Both the position numbers and the translations under genes were made by a program. A stretch of DNA of 64,000 bases from an uncultured Bacteroidales bacterium (GTDB lineage Bacteria; Bacteroidota; Bacteroidia; Bacteroidales; Paludibacteraceae): assembly GCA_949282265.1 (NCBI GenBank), contig CASDOZ010000003.1, positions 104,422 to 168,421 of the forward strand, read 5' to 3'. Positions 1-12,531 of this stretch are shown here, piece after piece. Position 1 is the first letter of the stretch. The number at the start of each line of letters is the position of its first letter. Under the pieces are notes generated by a model. It was given only the letters and a program-made list of their open reading frames with translations. It ran no database searches and was not told the DNA's origin.

Positions 1-2048
1 CAGACGGCAGTATAAGCCTAATGTTCGAACCAAGGGAAAATGGAGTAGATTGGGTCGGAGAACGTCAAGACAAAACTGCTATGGACTGGTATTTTTTAGG
101 TTACGGGCATGACTATAAAAAAGCGTTATCAGACTTTATTAAAATAGCTGGCCGCATCCCCATGCCACCCATGTACGCATTCGGATATTGGTATTCAAAA
201 TATGAAGAGTATTCAGAACAAGATTTCAAGGATTTAGTAGGCGAAATACAAGACCATGACATTCCTCTCGATGTAATGGTTGTCGATATGGACTGGCACT
301 ATTCCGGTAGCAGTAATGATGGAGGACGTGGCGGATGGACTGGATGGAGTTGGAATAAGCGTTTATTTCCCGACCCGGAAGGATTTCTGAACTGGCTTCA
401 TGACAATCATTTAAAAGCCACACTCAATCTCCATCCTGCAGATGGAATCGCTCCTGATGAAGATAACTTTACAGCATTAGCCAATGAACTAGGATTACCC
501 ACCAATCAAACTATACCATGGCGATTGGAGAATGAAGAATTCTATAAAGCATTTTTCAAACACATTATACGTCCACATGAAAACATTGGCGTTGATTTCT
601 GGTGGTTAGATTGGCAACAATGGCTATTGGCCAATGATGTAGAAAAATTAGGTAACACTTTTTGGCTAAACCATGTATTTTTCAATGATAAGAAACAACA
701 GGAAAACGGTCGCCCCATTATTTTACACCGCTGGGGAGGATTAGGCAATCATCGTTATCAGGTTGGCTTTTCTGGGGATGCACATGCAAATTTTGAGACC
801 CTTGCCTTTGAGCCCTATTTTACCGCTACAGCTTCAAATGTTGGTTATGGCTATTGGAGTCATGACATCGGCGGACATTACCAAAATGGCGGCAATGATG
901 CAGAACTTTACCTTAGATGGATTCAATATGGAGTCTTTTCCCCTATCCTCCGCACACATAGCACAAAAGACGCCTCGATTGAACGAAGAATCTGGAAATA
1001 TGACAATTTCACACTTATGCGTGATGCCATAGAACTCAGGTATGCATTAGCGCCTTATATTTATACACAGGCTCGTACAGCTTATGACACAGGTATTTCA
1101 ATATGTCGCCCACTCTATTACGAATGGCCAGAAGAAAACGAAGCCTACAAGCACAACGACGAATATATGTTTGGTGATAACATATTAGCAGCGCCAATAG
1201 TAGAACGTTCCAACAACAATGGCATTAGCCATAAAACCATTTGGCTACCAAAAGGGAATTGGTATGAGGTAAATAGTGGCGATATCCTGGAAGGAAACAA
1301 AAGTTATACTCGGACTTTCACCCAGGCAGATATCCCTCATTATTACAAAGAAGGTGCAATTATTCCAATGTATCCCAAACTATCTCACCTAAAAAGCCGT
1401 CCAGATAAACTTATTTTGCAATTTGCTCCCGGACAAGAAGGCGAGTTTATGTATTATGAAGATGAAAACGACAATGACAATTATCAAAATGGCCTTTATA
1501 CATTCACTAAAATAACCCAAAACCGTAATGAAAAAGAAGGAACCTTCACCATATACCCACGTGAAGGTAATTTCAATGGCATGCCCACAAACAGAAGTTA
1601 CGAGTTACATATATTAGCCGCAACATTCCCACAATCAGTTGAAGTGAACCACATTCCATATCAAATGGGCAATGAAGGGAATGGAACTTGGAATTATGAC
1701 AGCGAAATGCAAATAATAAAACTCTATATTCCCTCTACTTCATGTGATGAAACCATCGAAATTAACATAATATTTTCAGAAGAAAGTGCAGTACAAACGA
1801 CAAAAGAAGACAAAAACGCTTTCATCCACTATATTCAAAACGAAAAAAAACTATGTGTCAATACAGACCAGATTTGCCATAACATAAAACTATATTTACA
1901 TGACATTACAGGAAAAATAATTTTAGAGCAAGACGAGAAAAACTCGATGGGATTTTACGTAAATATTCCCAACAGTACACCTAATGGGGTCTATATTGTC
2001 AAAATGGAATACGACGGCCATCAACAAACACAAAGAATAATCATATAA
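1..2048 (+). CDS. GH31 family alpha-glycosidase with T9SS C-terminal domain (5' end outside window)
   Basis: The reading frame is open to the left edge (first full codon at position 3), so the N-terminus is missing; the first visible Met is at 21. The protein is a retaining glycoside hydrolase of family 31, a (beta/alpha)8 enzyme acting on alpha-linked glucans or oligosaccharides. Counting from Met 21, the nucleophile is Asp197 in a FWWLDWQQW motif and the acid/base is Asp253 in GFSGDAH. A beta-sandwich region follows the barrel. The last ~75 residues (LYLHDITGKI ... NGVYIVKMEYDG) look like a type IX secretion sorting domain, so the enzyme is probably exported to the cell surface. It is the first visible gene of a four-gene plus-strand cluster; the next gene starts 12 bp after its stop. 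Exact substrate (alpha-glucosidase, alpha-xylosidase or related) cannot be fixed from the sequence. Confidence 0.9.
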   Translation, partial: DGSISLMFEPRENGVDWVGERQDKTAMDWYFLGYGHDYKKALSDFIKIAGRIPMPPMYAFGYWYSKYEEYSEQDFKDLVGEIQDHDIPLDVMVVDMDWHYSGSSNDGGRGGWTGWSWNKRLFPDPEGFLNWLHDNHLKATLNLHPADGIAPDEDNFTALANELGLPTNQTIPWRLENEEFYKAFFKHIIRPHENIGVDFWWLDWQQWLLANDVEKLGNTFWLNHVFFNDKKQQENGRPIILHRWGGLGNHRYQVGFSGDAHANFETLAFEPYFTATASNVGYGYWSHDIGGHYQNGGNDAELYLRWIQYGVFSPILRTHSTKDASIERRIWKYDNFTLMRDAIELRYALAPYIYTQARTAYDTGISICRPLYYEWPEENEAYKHNDEYMFGDNILAAPIVERSNNNGISHKTIWLPKGNWYEVNSGDILEGNKSYTRTFTQADIPHYYKEGAIIPMYPKLSHLKSRPDKLILQFAPGQEGEFMYYEDENDNDNYQNGLYTFTKITQNRNEKEGTFTIYPREGNFNGMPTNRSYELHILAATFPQSVEVNHIPYQMGNEGNGTWNYDSEMQIIKLYIPSTSCDETIEINIIFSEESAVQTTKEDKNAFIHYIQNEKKLCVNTDQICHNIKLYLHDITGKIILEQDEKNSMGFYVNIPNSTPNGVYIVKMEYDGHQQTQRIII

Positions 2049-2059
2049 AAAGTTATATC

Positions 2060-3385
2060 ATGAACAGAATATTTTCCATATTCCTTAATATATGCTTTTT
2101 CTGTAGCCTATCATTGGCACAAGATTATACACAACTCTATATCATTGGCGGTGCAACCGCCAATGGTTGGGATAATAACAATGCACAAAAGATGACACTG
2201 GTATCATCCAATACAGAAAATGCCATATTTACATGGACAGGACAATTAAGTGCAAGTGATTTCAAATTCATTAATGCCGGCGGAACCTTTTGGCCCTGCT
2301 TTAATGCCACGAGTGAAAATGAAATTGTCGTATTAGGCCAAACACACAATTTAGCCTATCATACCACTGAAATAGATGATTATAAATTTGTCATACAGAA
2401 TTCCGGTTTATATACCATAACCGTTGATATGCGCCAACTTACTATGGTAGTCGAATCTGTTAACTTGGATGAACTACCAGAAAACCTATGGATATGCGGT
2501 AGTGCCATACCTAACGGCACGGCTCAACTTATTAAAGGCTACGACGGAACATTTTTCTTATACGGAGGAAGTTTACAAAATGGAGATGTAAAAATAATGG
2601 ATACCCCTGCACCGGAACCTTATACAACCTATTATATTCCATATCAAGAAGCCATTGACATCACCGGCAACAGCAGATATGTTACAACAAATGACAATAA
2701 TGCTGCCGGTTGGGAAGTTCTTGTTGATGATCCTGCCTATAAAATAAGAATCGATCTAATACAAAAAAGAGTAACCGCACAAGTCTTTTTGCCTTCACAA
2801 AAACTTTATATTGTTGGAGGGGCTACAGAAGCTGGCTGGGATGCAGAAAAAGCGATTCTTTTATCCAATGAAAATCAACCTATTGGTACATACGTATTTG
2901 AAGGTGAATTAAAAATACGCAATGAAAATGTAGAACCCAACGCCTTCAAGTTCTTAGGCCAGAAAACATGGGATCCATATAGCATTCATGCTATCAGCGA
3001 AAATGCTCCAATACTAACAGCCTCATATATAGGAGAACGAAGTACTGTACACACATTTCCCGACTATAAATGGACTATTGACGAAGACAAACAAGGTCAT
3101 TATACCATTACAGTCAACTTATTGAACGAGACAATCGAAGCTCAATATAATGGTGAAGAATCGTCATTGTCAACACCCAATGAAGCAACAATATCAATTA
3201 ACGGACATGATGGATTACATATATGGAGCACGAACGGACAAACAATAGATACATTGCATATCTACGATTTGTCAGGCAGGCTTGTCATCCACGAAAGACA
3301 ATTTACTGATTTACATTTACCATTAGAAAAAGGCATCTACATTATAAGCCTCAATTCTATAACATATAAAACGATTATTTATTAA
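2060..3385 (+). CDS. SusE/SusF-like starch-binding protein with T9SS sorting domain
   Basis: A 441-residue secreted protein with a cleavable signal peptide (MNRIFSIFLN ... LSLAQ). It has three beta-sandwich repeats of the SusE/SusF outer-membrane starch-binding type: about residues 25-135 (LYIIGGATANGWD), 140-250 (LWICGSAIPNG) and 255-360 (LYIVGGATEAGWD). Family members bind starch at the cell surface and feed it to the Sus transport and hydrolysis apparatus. Unlike classical SusE and SusF there is no lipobox cysteine. Instead the C-terminus (LHIYDLSGRLVI ... KGIYIISLNS) looks like a T9SS sorting domain, so it probably reaches the surface by another route. It sits 11 bp after a GH31 gene and 11 bp before another, which supports a role in glucan capture. 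Binding specificity is inferred. Confidence 0.82.
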   Translation: MNRIFSIFLNICFFCSLSLAQDYTQLYIIGGATANGWDNNNAQKMTLVSSNTENAIFTWTGQLSASDFKFINAGGTFWPCFNATSENEIVVLGQTHNLAYHTTEIDDYKFVIQNSGLYTITVDMRQLTMVVESVNLDELPENLWICGSAIPNGTAQLIKGYDGTFFLYGGSLQNGDVKIMDTPAPEPYTTYYIPYQEAIDITGNSRYVTTNDNNAAGWEVLVDDPAYKIRIDLIQKRVTAQVFLPSQKLYIVGGATEAGWDAEKAILLSNENQPIGTYVFEGELKIRNENVEPNAFKFLGQKTWDPYSIHAISENAPILTASYIGERSTVHTFPDYKWTIDEDKQGHYTITVNLLNETIEAQYNGEESSLSTPNEATISINGHDGLHIWSTNGQTIDTLHIYDLSGRLVIHERQFTDLHLPLEKGIYIISLNSITYKTIIY

Positions 3386-3396
3386 CAACAAAGATT

Positions 3397-6300
3397 ATGA
3401 ATGTGTACAAAAGGCTCACAACGTACTTAATAGCAAGCATAAGTTGTTTACTAAGCGTACAAGCACAAACATCGTTCTTGTTTGACAACAACATGGCAGT
3501 ATTCTATCCTGTAGATTTCGATTCCACCCAAACATTGCCATCATTTGCCATAACCAAGAACCTCCTATACCAGAATGACGTACCTGAAACTTGGGAAATA
3601 CGTCCTGTATTCGGCACAACAGACGAAGGTAAAACTCTTGTTGAAATTGCTTTCGAAGAAGGTACTGATCTATATGGTACCGGACTTGTTATCGGTGACT
3701 TACGCAGAAATGGTTATGACATACCATTATGGAACAATGACAACTACGGATATTACAAACCCGGCCTATATCAATCCCATCCATGGATTATGGGAGTACG
3801 TCCAAACGGAAAGACATTCGGTATTATTGCAGATAACAGTTGGCGTTCCAACATTAATCTGTCCAATCCTATAAAGATAACCAGCGAAGGCCCATCTTTC
3901 CGTGTTATTGTCATTGAAAAAAACAATCCGATGGAAATGATGCAAGCACTCAGCGAATTGACAGGACACATCAATCTGCCTCCATTATGGGCAATCGGTT
4001 ACCATCAATCACGCTATAATCCTTCATATAAACCATCAGACGTATTATATATAACAAACGAGTTCAGACGTAGGCAACACCCATGTGATGTTATATGGTT
4101 TGATATCGACTATATGGATGGCAAACGCATTTTTACATATGATGCAACAAACTATTTCACGGCAGATGGTGTACCAAATCCTATTGCTATGAACGATTCG
4201 CTTCACAGCAAAGGCTTCAAAGCCGGCTACATCACAGACCCTGGCGTAAAAATAGATGAACAGTATAGTATATATCAGGAAGGAAATGAAGGAAATTATT
4301 GGGTATTAAACAAAGACGGCGAAGCCTATGAAGGTGAAGTATGGCCCGGTATGTGCCATTTTCCCGATTTTACACGCCCAGAAACACGTGAATGGTGGGG
4401 AGAACGCTATGGAGAATTTGTAAAAAACAATGATATAGACGGTGCATGGAACGACATGAACGAACCAGGAGTATTCAACACAGAGGAATGGACCATGCCG
4501 GTAGACAACCAACACCAAGGCGGCGGAGGATTGGCTGCTGGCCCACATATGCGTTATCACAACTTATATGGCTCACTTATGTCACAAGCCACCTACGAGG
4601 GAATCATTGAAGCAATACCGGAAAAGCGCCCATTCATATTATCACGCGCCAACCATCTTGGGGCACAACGCTATTGCGCCACATGGACTGGTGACAACCT
4701 TGACACATGGAAACATCTGAAACTGACTATTCCTATGTGTCTCAATCTTGGCCTTTCCGGACAACCATTTGGAGGTCCTGATGTCGGCGGATACGGACGT
4801 ATTGGAAATGCTGATTTAATGGGACATTGGTTTGCTCTAGCACCTTACTATCCATTTTCTCGCAACCACACTTCAGAACATGCACAAGAGCCATGGGCAT
4901 TCGGCAACAAAATTGAAACTGTTGCACGAAATGCCATCAATCGCCGCTATCATTTATTACCTTATTTCTATACACTATTCCACGAATCATCTAAAACAGG
5001 AATGCCTATCATGCGTCCTCTGTTTTTTGCCGATGTAACCAATGAAAATTTACGGGAAGAAAAACAAGCATTTTTATTAGGTAAAGACTTATTGATAATT
5101 CCACGTTGGGCAGTCAATCCGACCTTGCCTCAAGGTGATTGGGATGAACTTGCATTTGAAACAGAGGATGATGGGTATCAAGCCACGGTTGCTTTACGTC
5201 CAGGAGCCATACTACCTTGCTTGGGACATACCATACAAAGCACTGCGGAATATACCTGTGATTCCATTACATTGTATGTGAACCCTTTATCTGATGGCAA
5301 CGCAGAAGGATACATGTATGACGATGAAGGAGAAGGGTTTGACTATAAAACAGGAGCATACGCTTTACTGTCATTTAATTGTACAAATAAAGGAAATGAT
5401 TCCTTAGCCATTACCATCAGTCAAAGTGAAGGAACTTTTGTACGGCCAACAAGATATTTCCGCGTAGCGGTTGTCGGTGGAGAGACCATACAATATTCAG
5501 ATTGGAGCAATGAATTAGAAATTGTTGTCCCCAACGTATTAGATACAGTCAACACATTAGATACAAGCAAAATCGGAGTTTATTTCATTGCCGGTACCTT
5601 TACCAACTGGTTCAACGGAGACGAAGACAAAAGGTTAATGTTAAAAGATCCGTCAGAAGACGGAACCTTAACAAGCGACCGCCTCTATTTCGAAGCAGGA
5701 ACATATGAAATGAAATTTGCAAACACAGAAAATTGGACTGGATCTGACTGGGGTGCAGAAGAAGGTAACAACAGCCTGACAGGAACAGCTATAAAAGGAC
5801 CGGATGATGAGTGCAAGAACATCAAATTTACTATTGAAAAAGACGGAAGCTATTATATCACATTTAATCCGAAAACACTACAATATGCCATTGTACGCAC
5901 ATATGAATCCAACCAAAAAGAAATGTATATTGGAGGAACATTTAATAATTGGACAACAATGGCAGGCGTAATGAATCTAGTGGGAGACAACCAATGGGAA
6001 GCTACAAAGATCTATATTCCAGCCGGTCAACAAGAACTGAAATTTGCAAACACTTATGATTTCACTGGTGATGATTGGGGCAATGCGCAGGGTTTAAGTG
6101 GAACTGCTGTTCTATCTACAGGCGGAGACCCCAATTTAAGTTTTAACATCACAACAGCAGGAGAATATACCATACGTTTCAACGACAACACATTGGAGTA
6201 TAGTATCGAATTAACCTCTGGAATTGAAACTGGTATAAACGAAAACATCACGAAGCAAACCTATATTTATCCCAATCCAACCAATGACCTACTAAATGTC

Positions 6301-6480
6301 AATCTAAACAATGGAAAAGGCATAGTAGAAATTTATGCTATAAACGGCCAAATTGTTTTACGTAAACAACTGGATGCAAAATCATCTACACTTCATATTG
6401 CGCAATTGGCAAAAGGTACGTATCTTGTAAAACTTTTAGATGGAAAAGAAACATCCGTTCATAAACTCATAAAAGACTAA
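3397..6480 (+). CDS. Multidomain GH31 alpha-glucosidase with two glycan-binding-like modules and T9SS domain
   Basis: A 1027-residue secreted enzyme with a signal peptide (to about VQAQ, residue 24). The N-terminal beta-sandwich contains GTGLVIGDLRRNG. The GH31 barrel carries nucleophile Asp353 (GAWNDMNEPG) and acid/base Asp433 (TWTGDN), as in alpha-glucosidases of the family. After the barrel and its C-terminal sheets come two similar beta-sandwich modules starting near residues 726 (VYFIAGTFTNWF) and 843 (MYIGGTFNNWT); both resemble starch-binding SusE/CBM-type folds. The last 75 residues from about 953 (YPNPTNDLLNV ... GTYLVKLLDG) form a clear type A T9SS sorting domain. The gene lies 11 bp after the SusE/F-like gene and 18 bp before the GH97 gene, so the four are probably one operon for alpha-glucan breakdown outside the cell. 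The linkage preference is not determinable here. Confidence 0.93.
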   Translation: MNVYKRLTTYLIASISCLLSVQAQTSFLFDNNMAVFYPVDFDSTQTLPSFAITKNLLYQNDVPETWEIRPVFGTTDEGKTLVEIAFEEGTDLYGTGLVIGDLRRNGYDIPLWNNDNYGYYKPGLYQSHPWIMGVRPNGKTFGIIADNSWRSNINLSNPIKITSEGPSFRVIVIEKNNPMEMMQALSELTGHINLPPLWAIGYHQSRYNPSYKPSDVLYITNEFRRRQHPCDVIWFDIDYMDGKRIFTYDATNYFTADGVPNPIAMNDSLHSKGFKAGYITDPGVKIDEQYSIYQEGNEGNYWVLNKDGEAYEGEVWPGMCHFPDFTRPETREWWGERYGEFVKNNDIDGAWNDMNEPGVFNTEEWTMPVDNQHQGGGGLAAGPHMRYHNLYGSLMSQATYEGIIEAIPEKRPFILSRANHLGAQRYCATWTGDNLDTWKHLKLTIPMCLNLGLSGQPFGGPDVGGYGRIGNADLMGHWFALAPYYPFSRNHTSEHAQEPWAFGNKIETVARNAINRRYHLLPYFYTLFHESSKTGMPIMRPLFFADVTNENLREEKQAFLLGKDLLIIPRWAVNPTLPQGDWDELAFETEDDGYQATVALRPGAILPCLGHTIQSTAEYTCDSITLYVNPLSDGNAEGYMYDDEGEGFDYKTGAYALLSFNCTNKGNDSLAITISQSEGTFVRPTRYFRVAVVGGETIQYSDWSNELEIVVPNVLDTVNTLDTSKIGVYFIAGTFTNWFNGDEDKRLMLKDPSEDGTLTSDRLYFEAGTYEMKFANTENWTGSDWGAEEGNNSLTGTAIKGPDDECKNIKFTIEKDGSYYITFNPKTLQYAIVRTYESNQKEMYIGGTFNNWTTMAGVMNLVGDNQWEATKIYIPAGQQELKFANTYDFTGDDWGNAQGLSGTAVLSTGGDPNLSFNITTAGEYTIRFNDNTLEYSIELTSGIETGINENITKQTYIYPNPTNDLLNVNLNNGKGIVEIYAINGQIVLRKQLDAKSSTLHIAQLAKGTYLVKLLDGKETSVHKLIKD

Positions 6481-6492
6481 CCAATAAAATAA

Positions 6493-8670
<2,178 letters not shown>

Positions 8671-8745
8671 AACGGGAAATTATCAAACCGTTGGATAAGT
8701 GGAGACTGAAAAGAACGATTATCCAACATTTCACAGAAAAACAAC

Positions 8746-8775
8746 AGAGGTCGGCCTAAAAGCCGACCTCTTAAA
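8746..8775. terminator. Rho-independent terminator between the glucan cluster and the helicase gene
   Basis: A perfect 10-bp stem (8746-8755 with 8762-8771) closes a 6-nt loop and is followed by a T/A-rich tail. It ends the glucan operon and could also serve the converging helicase gene. The rest of 8671-8949 holds no gene that I can support. Confidence 0.8.
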
Positions 8776-8949
8776 ATAAAGGGAATTACAGCGGGAATAG
8801 CCAGTAATTCCTTTTGTTTTATCCTCTATATCAATGCAATATCGGGCAATGACAGATTATTCCATATATCCATATCGTCCGATCTTATATCTGGCAACAA
8901 AAAATCTTCCCGTTATTAATCACTTAATTTTCAATTTTTCCCATAAAAC

Positions 8950-11900
8950 TTACACATATCTGGCCAAAAAACCCAATGCCTTATCTTGGTTTGAATTATT
9001 CAATATATACGATTTATTGCCTACTATATATAATGCTTTGCGCGCACGAGTAACAGCAACATTCATAATGTTAGAACATGCCTCATCTATCCAACGAATT
9101 TTATTTATAGGAGAATTATTTGTTACCACTAAACTAATAATTATCATATCTCTTTCATCGCCTTGGAAAGCATGGACTGTATCGGCTGTAACACTATCTC
9201 TCAATTTTTCAGAAATCTTTTTATTTATTTCGGCAGCTTGATCTCGAAAAGGGGTGATTATGCCAATACTATATCTGTACTCCTCACATTTTTCCCGGGC
9301 CAATTCAAGCGTTTTAGAAACTTCTTTCTCATTTATATTAATTGTTGAATCCATTTGTTCCCCTTGTACATCTACCCACCAAATACCGTCGGTTCCATCT
9401 GCTACTGTATTAATTTCGAGATTACGTCCCAATCTTTTTCTATAAAAGAAATCATTTGAATAGCCTATTATTCGTGGATGACACCTATAATGTCCCGTAA
9501 GCATTATAGGTTTATTCACATCGTAAGCATTGGAAATAAAACTCGAGCAATAGTCCCAAAGAGATTCTTCCACATATTTCAAATTATTACATTCACTTAA
9601 ATTCAATTGATCAGCAATGATGTTTTCTTCTTCTGTTGTAACAGGAGTAATATGCTTTAACTGTAAAGGATCACCTATAACAACTATTTGCTTTGCCCTT
9701 GCCACCAAAGGAATAGCTGATGCTATATCACATTGGGATGCCTCGTCTATGATAACCATGTCAAATAAATCTTCCGCAATTGGGAATGCACTTTTAATAG
9801 ACAAACTAGTTACTGCATTTAATTTGAATACATCCAAGAATTCACTTGCATTTTGTACAAACTCATCTAATCGCTTCGGGTCTGTTGGAATATTATCGGG
9901 GATAAACTGTTTATACCTATTTACCTTTTGAATTGCATCTTTCTGATTAAGAGTTTCTATCAAACAATCAAACAATATATTTACACTATTTTGTTTGATA
10001 AAATTTATACAGTCATTCTTATCTATCTCCAACTGCTCTATTTTCTTCACACATGAAGCCAACGACGCATTACAAACGTCTATTTTCTTATTAATTGACT
10101 GTATCTGCTGATTTAATAATCTGTATTTTCGTTCTATTTCTTTTTTAATCAGAGCAATATCTATCAACAGTTTGTTAGCTTGTAGCATAACATTCAATGC
10201 AGTATCACTTTGAGCCAAAATTTCTCTAGTACTTTTAAAATCTTCAACCTTTTGTTTTAGCGGTAAGGTTCCAAAATAATTTCTGATAGTATATGGACAT
10301 TCAGCAATTGCCTGTAATAGCTCCATAATATATTTATTCTTGTTAAACAGAAGATTCCATAATTTTCTATAGCCAGTAAATTTATGGTACAATTTATTCC
10401 GTAATGACTGCATGATTATACAACAAGCATCCACATCTTTCTCTTTACAATCAATCACAAATGACCAAATGTCCTGATTGGATTTTTGTAATTCACTCAA
10501 TTCATTCTTACTCCACGACTTAAGATTAGCTACTCCTTCAACAAATCTTTTTAATTCATCTTGCAAGTTGCTTTTTTCATCCTCAAAACGTTTCTTTGTA
10601 TCAAGCTGTTTGTTATATTCTTTTTTTACTTCTTCCAGCAACTTCTTCTTTTCCAGGTATTCAGCATAAGCATTTGTTTCTAATGAAATTGGAGGACGAC
10701 GAATAAAATCATCTAAAGCTGATATTGTCGTTTTTCTTATATACTCCTTATGACCAAAACGCATCAGAAAATCATTGCTTCCTGTAATAGCATCAAAACG
10801 GTCTTTTACATTATCAACCGCCTTATTATTTTTACTTGCCACTAAAACTTTCTTTCCGCGAACCGCTGCATTAGCGAGAATATTTAAAATTACTTGAGTT
10901 TTCCCTGTTCCCGGAGGTCCGGTTATAACCGACAATTTATTGTTAAGTGCGTACAAAACAGCTTCTTCTTGATATTGATCCAAAGAGGTTATATGTAAAA
11001 TTTCATCCTTATCTACTAGCCCTCCATCCAATTGATTTGTAATAGGAGCTCTTAATAAAAAATCCTGCAACAAAGAATTCTTGTTTGCTATCCGATTCAA
11101 ATTCCAATTACTCACCTCTGAATAAGTTTGACTTATAGCTGGATTCTTTTGGCTTAAGGCTACGCATGCAATCTTTTCCAGAACAGCATCTTTCGAAACA
11201 ACTCGCTTTATGACTTCCTGCAATCCATCAAACGATGGCAACGGTTCTGTTGAAGAAATATATTCTGCTAACTTTTCCACATCTTCTGCAATAAGTCCTA
11301 GTTTATCAGCCTCTTGAATATTTACAGTAAAATCAGCAAAGTCAACAACCAGATCATCTTTTTGTATATCAAAATTCTTCAGAACTGATATATTAACAAT
11401 ATTATTGAATAAACGATACTTTTGTCTGTTGATTGATATACATAATCCTATATACAAATTAGCCGGCCATTTTGTCTTTTGCTCATCTAAATTGTCTTTA
11501 TACAAACTTACAAATTGCTGATTATTAATGAGTTTTAATATAAATGTATTCTCATCTTTATATCCCAATTCGTATTCATAAACATTTTTGACTTGTGGTT
11601 CTTTACTTCTTTCCAATTCCAAAGCCACCTTATAAAACAGCAAAATCTTATCTATTATACTTGCATTATTCTTAACATTATTCTGAACTAATTCTATTAA
11701 TCGCTTTATAGCCTTCTCATTAATCATATTCTTCGGTTTAATATAAAATTCCTTTCTTATAATTTCAATATTCAATTGTTCTTTCGTAAAAACCAGCATT
11801 TTAATTGTTCCACGTTCAGGCAACTGGCCACTACACCTACGAATGATGCTTTCATCATTAATTCCCATGTATTTAGCAAAAGCTTCTATACGTACACTTC

Positions 11901-12522
11901 CTATATTGGTAGGCCCAACGCAGAAAAAATAATTTTTCCCCTTAATCACACTGTTTACTAAAGACGACAAAGACTCTAAATTTATCGATGTTATATCCAG
12001 TATATTAGAAAAGAAATGCAAGGTTACACCTTGTTCCATCGGAAGATCTTCCGCCTTTAAATCATCTATAAACTTATTAACACACAACAAATTTTTATCA
12101 CTTTTCAGATAGGACCGCAAATGAATCTTTGCACGTCCCAATGCCTTACATGATGGTTCTATTAAGATTATTTTCTTTACATTTTCAAAGTTGATGCCAT
12201 TCTCCCTAAAATAATCCAAACAACAACAACTCGCAAGACCTTGGCCGCATCCCCAATCAACAATCGTAACATTTTGTACATAATATCTAAAAGAAGCCGG
12301 CAAAGCATTCAATGCAATACGTACTTTCTTCTCATGCATTTTCCCATACGACCACAGATATTGAGAAAGCAATTCATCCGTACGCAACAAATCAACACCA
12401 TGATTCAATCCTTTCCATGGACAATGACGCTTCTCTACAGACAATGTACTGTATGCGATTCGGATAAAATCATTAAAAACAGGATTCTCCAAATTTTCTA
12501 TTTGACTTTCATAATCAACCAT
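8950..12522 (-). CDS. Methyltransferase-like / superfamily 1 helicase fusion protein
   Basis: A 1190-residue cytoplasmic protein. Residues about 40-260 form a class I SAM-dependent methyltransferase-like fold: motif I is IVDWGCGQG with Asp89, followed by an acidic strand end in ILIEPS. No (D/N/S)PP(Y/F) motif of DNA adenine or cytosine-N4 methylases is seen. From about residue 515 the protein is a DNA2/UPF1-like SF1 helicase: Walker A GPPGTGKT (535-542), motif II DEASQ (Asp926), GDPLQL, GHYRCHP, HAFQGDERD and VTRARKALY. About 385 residues separate motifs I and II, and they include two Lys/Glu-rich coiled-coil stretches (roughly 620-690 and 790-850). The gene begins 9 bp after the DUF1848 gene, so the two are probably cotranscribed. 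The region is AT-rich (19 G/C in 10501-10560), which suggests acquisition. A role in nucleic-acid processing or phage defence is inference only. Confidence 0.85.
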   Translation of the reverse strand: MVDYESQIENLENPVFNDFIRIAYSTLSVEKRHCPWKGLNHGVDLLRTDELLSQYLWSYGKMHEKKVRIALNALPASFRYYVQNVTIVDWGCGQGLASCCCLDYFRENGINFENVKKIILIEPSCKALGRAKIHLRSYLKSDKNLLCVNKFIDDLKAEDLPMEQGVTLHFFSNILDITSINLESLSSLVNSVIKGKNYFFCVGPTNIGSVRIEAFAKYMGINDESIIRRCSGQLPERGTIKMLVFTKEQLNIEIIRKEFYIKPKNMINEKAIKRLIELVQNNVKNNASIIDKILLFYKVALELERSKEPQVKNVYEYELGYKDENTFILKLINNQQFVSLYKDNLDEQKTKWPANLYIGLCISINRQKYRLFNNIVNISVLKNFDIQKDDLVVDFADFTVNIQEADKLGLIAEDVEKLAEYISSTEPLPSFDGLQEVIKRVVSKDAVLEKIACVALSQKNPAISQTYSEVSNWNLNRIANKNSLLQDFLLRAPITNQLDGGLVDKDEILHITSLDQYQEEAVLYALNNKLSVITGPPGTGKTQVILNILANAAVRGKKVLVASKNNKAVDNVKDRFDAITGSNDFLMRFGHKEYIRKTTISALDDFIRRPPISLETNAYAEYLEKKKLLEEVKKEYNKQLDTKKRFEDEKSNLQDELKRFVEGVANLKSWSKNELSELQKSNQDIWSFVIDCKEKDVDACCIIMQSLRNKLYHKFTGYRKLWNLLFNKNKYIMELLQAIAECPYTIRNYFGTLPLKQKVEDFKSTREILAQSDTALNVMLQANKLLIDIALIKKEIERKYRLLNQQIQSINKKIDVCNASLASCVKKIEQLEIDKNDCINFIKQNSVNILFDCLIETLNQKDAIQKVNRYKQFIPDNIPTDPKRLDEFVQNASEFLDVFKLNAVTSLSIKSAFPIAEDLFDMVIIDEASQCDIASAIPLVARAKQIVVIGDPLQLKHITPVTTEEENIIADQLNLSECNNLKYVEESLWDYCSSFISNAYDVNKPIMLTGHYRCHPRIIGYSNDFFYRKRLGRNLEINTVADGTDGIWWVDVQGEQMDSTININEKEVSKTLELAREKCEEYRYSIGIITPFRDQAAEINKKISEKLRDSVTADTVHAFQGDERDMIIISLVVTNNSPINKIRWIDEACSNIMNVAVTRARKALYIVGNKSYILNNSNQDKALGFLARYV

Positions 12523-12531
12523 CTACTAAAT

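Noticed and set aside
8834-9241. 135-codon plus-strand open frame
   Set aside because: It mostly overlaps the 3' end of the helicase gene, which encodes conserved helicase motifs there.
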